Shown: piece by piece, positions 5,625 through 8,151 of the stretch
Numbering within the stretch: the stretch's first letter is position 1
Layout of the letters: every line of letters starts with the position of its first letter
Source: DATCYZ01 sp036526195
GTDB taxonomy: Bacteria > Pseudomonadota > Gammaproteobacteria > Burkholderiales > SG8-39
NCBI GenBank assembly: GCA_036526195.1
Contig: DATCYZ010000087.1
Location: 1 to 8,151, forward strand
Reading direction: 5' to 3'
DNA: 8,151 nt
Position numbers and translations under genes: made by a program
Notes under the pieces: generated by a model
What the model was told of the DNA's origin: nothing
Seen by the model: only the letters and a program-made list of their open reading frames with translations
Databases searched by the model: none

Positions 5625-6503
5625 ATGATCGACTACGCCGCCCTGAAAAACCGCCCCTTCCCGGACATCGTCCAGACCTACACCGACAAGGACAGCATCC
5701 TGTATGCGCTCGGCGTCGGCCTGGGCGCGGATCCGATGGACGAGCGGCAACTGTCCTTCGTCTACGAGAAATCCCTGAAGGCGCTGCCGACCATGGCCGC
5801 GGTGCTCGGCTACCCGGGCTTCTGGGTGAAGGATCCCGACACCGGCATCGACTGGGTACGCGTGCTGCACGGCGAGCAGTCGATCATCCTGCACCAGCCC
5901 CTGCCCGCGGCCGCCACGGTGGTCGGCAAGCTGAAGATCAAGGCCATCGTCGACAAGGGCAAGGACCGCGGCGCGCTGCTGCTGCAGGAACGCAAGGTGT
6001 ACGAGCAGACATCCGGCACCCTGCTCGCCACCGTGGAATCGCTCACCTTCGCGCGCGGCGACGGCGGCTTCAGCGAGCGCGAGGGCAATGGCCCGAAGGG
6101 CGGCGACCCGGCGCCGGCGGCGCCACCGAAGACGCCGGAGTCCGAACCGCAGAAAACCTGCGACCTGCCCACCTTGCCGCAGGCGGCGCTCATCTACCGG
6201 CTCTCGGGCGACTACAACCCCCTGCACGCGGAGCCCGCGGTGGCGACCGCCGCGAAGTTCCCGCGCCCGATCCTGCACGGCCTCGCCACCTATGGCGTCG
6301 CCGGGCACGCGATCCTGCGCACCTTCTGCGACTACGACCCGGCGCGCCTGAAGTCGCTCTCGGTGCGCTTTTCCGCGCCGGTGTACCCGGGCGAGACGAT
6401 CCGCACCGAGATGTGGAAGACCGGCAACCGGGTCCAGTACCGCGCGCGGGTGGTCGAACGCGACATCGTGGTGCTCTCCAACGGCGTGGCGGAAGTCGCC
6501 TGA
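5625..6503 (+). CDS. MaoC-type enoyl-CoA hydratase (hydratase 2 family, double hot-dog)
   Basis: The product is 292 residues from the ATG at 5625. That start gives the conserved family beginning Met-Ile-Asp-Tyr-Ala-Ala-Leu, although no clear Shine-Dalgarno precedes it; the frame is open further upstream to 5484, but the added residues look non-coding. Residues about 5-145 form an N-terminal hot-dog half without catalytic residues. A Gly/Pro/Ala/Glu-rich linker spans about 145-180. The C-terminal half carries the hydratase 2 motif Tyr-Arg-Leu-Ser-Gly-Asp-Tyr-Asn-Pro-Leu-His, with catalytic Asp196 and His201. This architecture is that of the (R)-specific 2-enoyl-CoA hydratase of peroxisomal multifunctional enzyme and its bacterial relatives, which add water reversibly to trans-2-enoyl-CoA. 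It is first in a + strand run and its stop overlaps the next start, so its role is likely tied to that CoA-transferase. Chain length and substrate are not predictable. Confidence 0.92.
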   Translation: MIDYAALKNRPFPDIVQTYTDKDSILYALGVGLGADPMDERQLSFVYEKSLKALPTMAAVLGYPGFWVKDPDTGIDWVRVLHGEQSIILHQPLPAAATVVGKLKIKAIVDKGKDRGALLLQERKVYEQTSGTLLATVESLTFARGDGGFSEREGNGPKGGDPAPAAPPKTPESEPQKTCDLPTLPQAALIYRLSGDYNPLHAEPAVATAAKFPRPILHGLATYGVAGHAILRTFCDYDPARLKSLSVRFSAPVYPGETIRTEMWKTGNRVQYRARVVERDIVVLSNGVAEVA

Positions 6504-7726
6504 TGCCGGGACCGCTCGCGCACGTTCGCGTGCTCGACCTGTCGCGGGTGCTGGCCGGCCCCTGGGCGGCACAGAACCTCGCCGACCTCGGCGCGGAAGT
6601 GATCAAGGTCGAGCGTCCCGGATCGGGCGACGACACGCGCGGCTGGGGGCCGCCCTGGCTGCGCGACGGCGAGGGACAGGACACGAAGGAATCGGCCTAC
6701 TACGCCTCGGTCAACCGCAACAAGAAGTCGATCACCCTGGACATCGGCAAGCCCGAGGGACAGGCGATCGTGCGCGAGCTCGCGGCGAAATGCGACGTGC
6801 TGATCGAGAACTACAAGGTCGGCACGCTGAAGCGCTACGGCCTTGCGTGGGAGGACCTGAAGGCGCTCAACCCGCGCCTCGTCTACTGCTCGGTGACCGG
6901 CTTCGGGCAGGACGGCCCGAACGCGAAGCGCCCGGGGTACGACTACGTGTTCCAGGGCATGGGCGGGCTGATGTCGATCACCGGCGAGCGCGACGGCCAG
7001 CCCGGCGCCGGGCCGATGCGCGTCGGCATCGCGATCACCGACGTGCTCACCGGCATGTACGCCAGCCTCGCGATCAGCGCCGCCCTCACCCACTGCGAGC
7101 GCACCGGCCAAGGCCAGTACATCGACTGCGCGCTGCTCGACACCATGGTGGCCTTCAACGCCAACCAGATCGTCGGTTTCCTGGTCTCGGGCAAGCTGCC
7201 GGTGCGCTGGGGCAATGCCCACCCGCAGGTGGTGCCCTACGAGGTGTTCGCCACCTCGGACGGCCACATCATCCTTGCGGTCGGCAACGACGGGCAGTTC
7301 CAGCGCTTCTGCAAGGTGGCGGGCTGCCCGGAACTGGCCGCAGAGCAGCGCTTCGCCACCAACCCGCAGCGCATCCTGCACCGGGCCGAACTGGTCCCCA
7401 TCGTCGCCGAGATCATGCGCACCCGCAGCAAGCAGGAATGGATCGAGGCGCTCGAGGCGGCCACCGTCCCCTGCGGCCCGATCAACAGCATGAAGGAAGT
7501 CTTCGAGGATCCGCAGGTGATTCATCGCGGCCTGCGCGTCGACATGGAGAACACCCTCGGCAGCCGCACGCCGGTGGTGGCGAGCCCGATGCGCCTGTCG
7601 GCCACGCCGGTCGAGTACCGCCTCGCCCCGCCCACGCTCGGCCAGCACAACGCCGACGTGCTCGGCGGCCTGCTCGGGAAATCGGACGCGGAAATCGAAC
7701 GGCTGCGCGCCGCCGGCATTCTCTGA
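6503..7726 (+). CDS. CaiB/BaiF (family III) CoA-transferase, second copy
   Basis: The product is 407 residues. The start ATG at 6503 overlaps the MaoC stop as TGATG, which suggests translational coupling; GGAAG at 6491-6495 may serve as a weak ribosome site. An upstream in-frame ATG (6413) lies wholly inside the MaoC gene and is rejected. Family marks are Val-Arg-Val-Leu-Asp-Leu-Ser-Arg-Val-Leu-Ala-Gly-Pro (residues 8-20), Gly-Ala-Glu-Val-Ile-Lys-Val-Glu (30-37), Ile-Glu-Asn-Tyr (101-104), Thr-Gly-Phe-Gly-Gln-Asp-Gly-Pro (132-139) and Gly-Tyr-Asp (145-147). Asp180 in Ile-Thr-Asp-Val-Leu-Thr-Gly is the predicted catalytic aspartate. It resembles the broad group that includes succinyl-CoA:glutarate-type transferases, but the substrate is open. 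It differs clearly from the copy at 998-2251, for example in the segment after residue 45, so it is a distant paralogue rather than a recent duplicate. Pairing with the hydratase suggests that the acid is activated and then hydrated. Confidence 0.93.
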   Translation: MPGPLAHVRVLDLSRVLAGPWAAQNLADLGAEVIKVERPGSGDDTRGWGPPWLRDGEGQDTKESAYYASVNRNKKSITLDIGKPEGQAIVRELAAKCDVLIENYKVGTLKRYGLAWEDLKALNPRLVYCSVTGFGQDGPNAKRPGYDYVFQGMGGLMSITGERDGQPGAGPMRVGIAITDVLTGMYASLAISAALTHCERTGQGQYIDCALLDTMVAFNANQIVGFLVSGKLPVRWGNAHPQVVPYEVFATSDGHIILAVGNDGQFQRFCKVAGCPELAAEQRFATNPQRILHRAELVPIVAEIMRTRSKQEWIEALEAATVPCGPINSMKEVFEDPQVIHRGLRVDMENTLGSRTPVVASPMRLSATPVEYRLAPPTLGQHNADVLGGLLGKSDAEIERLRAAGIL

Positions 7727-7739
7727 AACAATGACGCGA

Positions 7740-7769
7740 GGCGACGCGGCGCGGACTGTTCGCGTCGCC
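7740..7769 (+). repeat. 9-bp inverted repeat between CoA-transferase and oxidoreductase
   Basis: GGCGACGCG (7740-7748) and CGCGTCGCC (7761-7769) are perfect reverse complements around a 12-nt spacer, 13 nt after the CoA-transferase stop. No T-tract follows, so it is a poor intrinsic terminator. It could be an intercistronic stabilising hairpin or an operator. Confidence 0.55.
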
Positions 7770-7792
7770 GCCTGCACGCTCCGGAGCGCCTC

Positions 7793-8151
7793 ATGAAAGC
7801 CATCGTCTGCCACCAGTTCGGCGATTTCCACGACCTGAAGATCGAGGACATCGAGCCGCCCGCCCTGCAGCCCCTGAGCGTGCGCATCGCGGTCGAGTAC
7901 GCGAGCGTCACCTTCGCCACCAGCCTGTGGATCGCCGGCAAGTACCAGCACAAGCCGAGCCTGCCCTTCGTGCCGGGCACCGAGATCACCGGCACCGTGA
8001 TGGAGACCGGAGCCGGCGTCACCACCTGCAAGGCGGGCGACCGGGTGCTCGCGGTCCTCGGCTGGGGCGGCTTCGCCGAGCAGGCGGTGGTGCCGGCGCA
8101 CACGGTGTACCGACTGCCCGATGACCTCCCGCTCGACCAGGGCCTGCACCT
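7793..8151 (+). CDS. Quinone oxidoreductase-like MDR protein (zinc-free type), N-terminal part
   Basis: The ATG at 7793 is preceded by GGAG (7783-7786) with 6-nt spacing. The frame stays open to the window end, giving 119 complete codons. The sequence is the GroES-like catalytic domain of medium-chain dehydrogenases/reductases: Met-Lys-Ala-Ile-Val-Cys at the start, Pro-Phe-Val-Pro-Gly-Thr-Glu-Ile-Thr-Gly (residues 58-67), Gly-Ala-Gly-Val (73-76) and Ala-Gly-Asp-Arg-Val (81-85), then Gly-Gly-Phe-Ala-Glu. No zinc-binding Cys/His set of alcohol dehydrogenases is seen, so it groups with NADPH:quinone oxidoreductase-like enzymes, which reduce enones, quinones or enoyl-CoAs with NAD(P)H. The Rossmann domain lies beyond the edge. 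It follows the CoA-transferase by 66 nt on the same strand and may be in the same operon. Confidence 0.88.
   Translation, partial: MKAIVCHQFGDFHDLKIEDIEPPALQPLSVRIAVEYASVTFATSLWIAGKYQHKPSLPFVPGTEITGTVMETGAGVTTCKAGDRVLAVLGWGGFAEQAVVPAHTVYRLPDDLPLDQGLH

Noticed and set aside
1..8151. tRNA, rRNA, CRISPR array, insertion sequence or attachment site
   Set aside because: No cloverleaf, regular repeat array, transposase motif or terminal inverted repeat was seen on either strand.

Overview
The window is dense, GC-rich bacterial coding sequence with short gaps. The GC-rich codon use, the DUF3391/HD-GYP protein, the hybrid-free membrane histidine kinase and the CoA-thioester genes suggest a proteobacterium, perhaps an uncultured beta- or gammaproteobacterium. 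That placement is inference; there is no rRNA or marker gene here.

Left block, + strand, 1-2251: the 3' end of an unrecognised gene, a UGSC-family selenoprotein, and a family III (CaiB/BaiF) CoA-transferase. The selenoprotein is the key feature. Its frame runs 407-973 with one in-frame TGA at 713-715, read as selenocysteine inside the motif Ala-Ile-Gly-Asp-Sec-Gly-Ser-Cys. A bacterial SECIS-type hairpin (726-746, loop UGUAU) follows 10 nt after the TGA. An ordinary gene finder would split this gene into two hypothetical fragments. The gaps of 28 and 24 nt suggest one operon.

Middle block, 2252-5407: a 140-nt gap, then a DUF3391/HD-GYP cyclic-di-GMP-type protein (+ strand) whose HD signature is degenerate (Gln-Asp). 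It converges on, and overlaps by 14 nt, a minus-strand sensor histidine kinase with six predicted membrane spans, a PAS domain, and HisKA and HATPase domains. No response regulator is seen. This signalling pair sits between two metabolic blocks.

Right block, + strand, 5625-8151: a two-hot-dog MaoC-type enoyl-CoA hydratase, a second family III CoA-transferase that overlaps it by one base (TGATG), and the start of a quinone oxidoreductase-like MDR gene that runs off the right edge. Together these look like activation of an organic acid to its CoA thioester followed by hydration/dehydration and a redox step. The substrate cannot be told from sequence. The 217-nt divergent region 5408-5624 and the 66-nt gap 7727-7792 hold strong inverted repeats.
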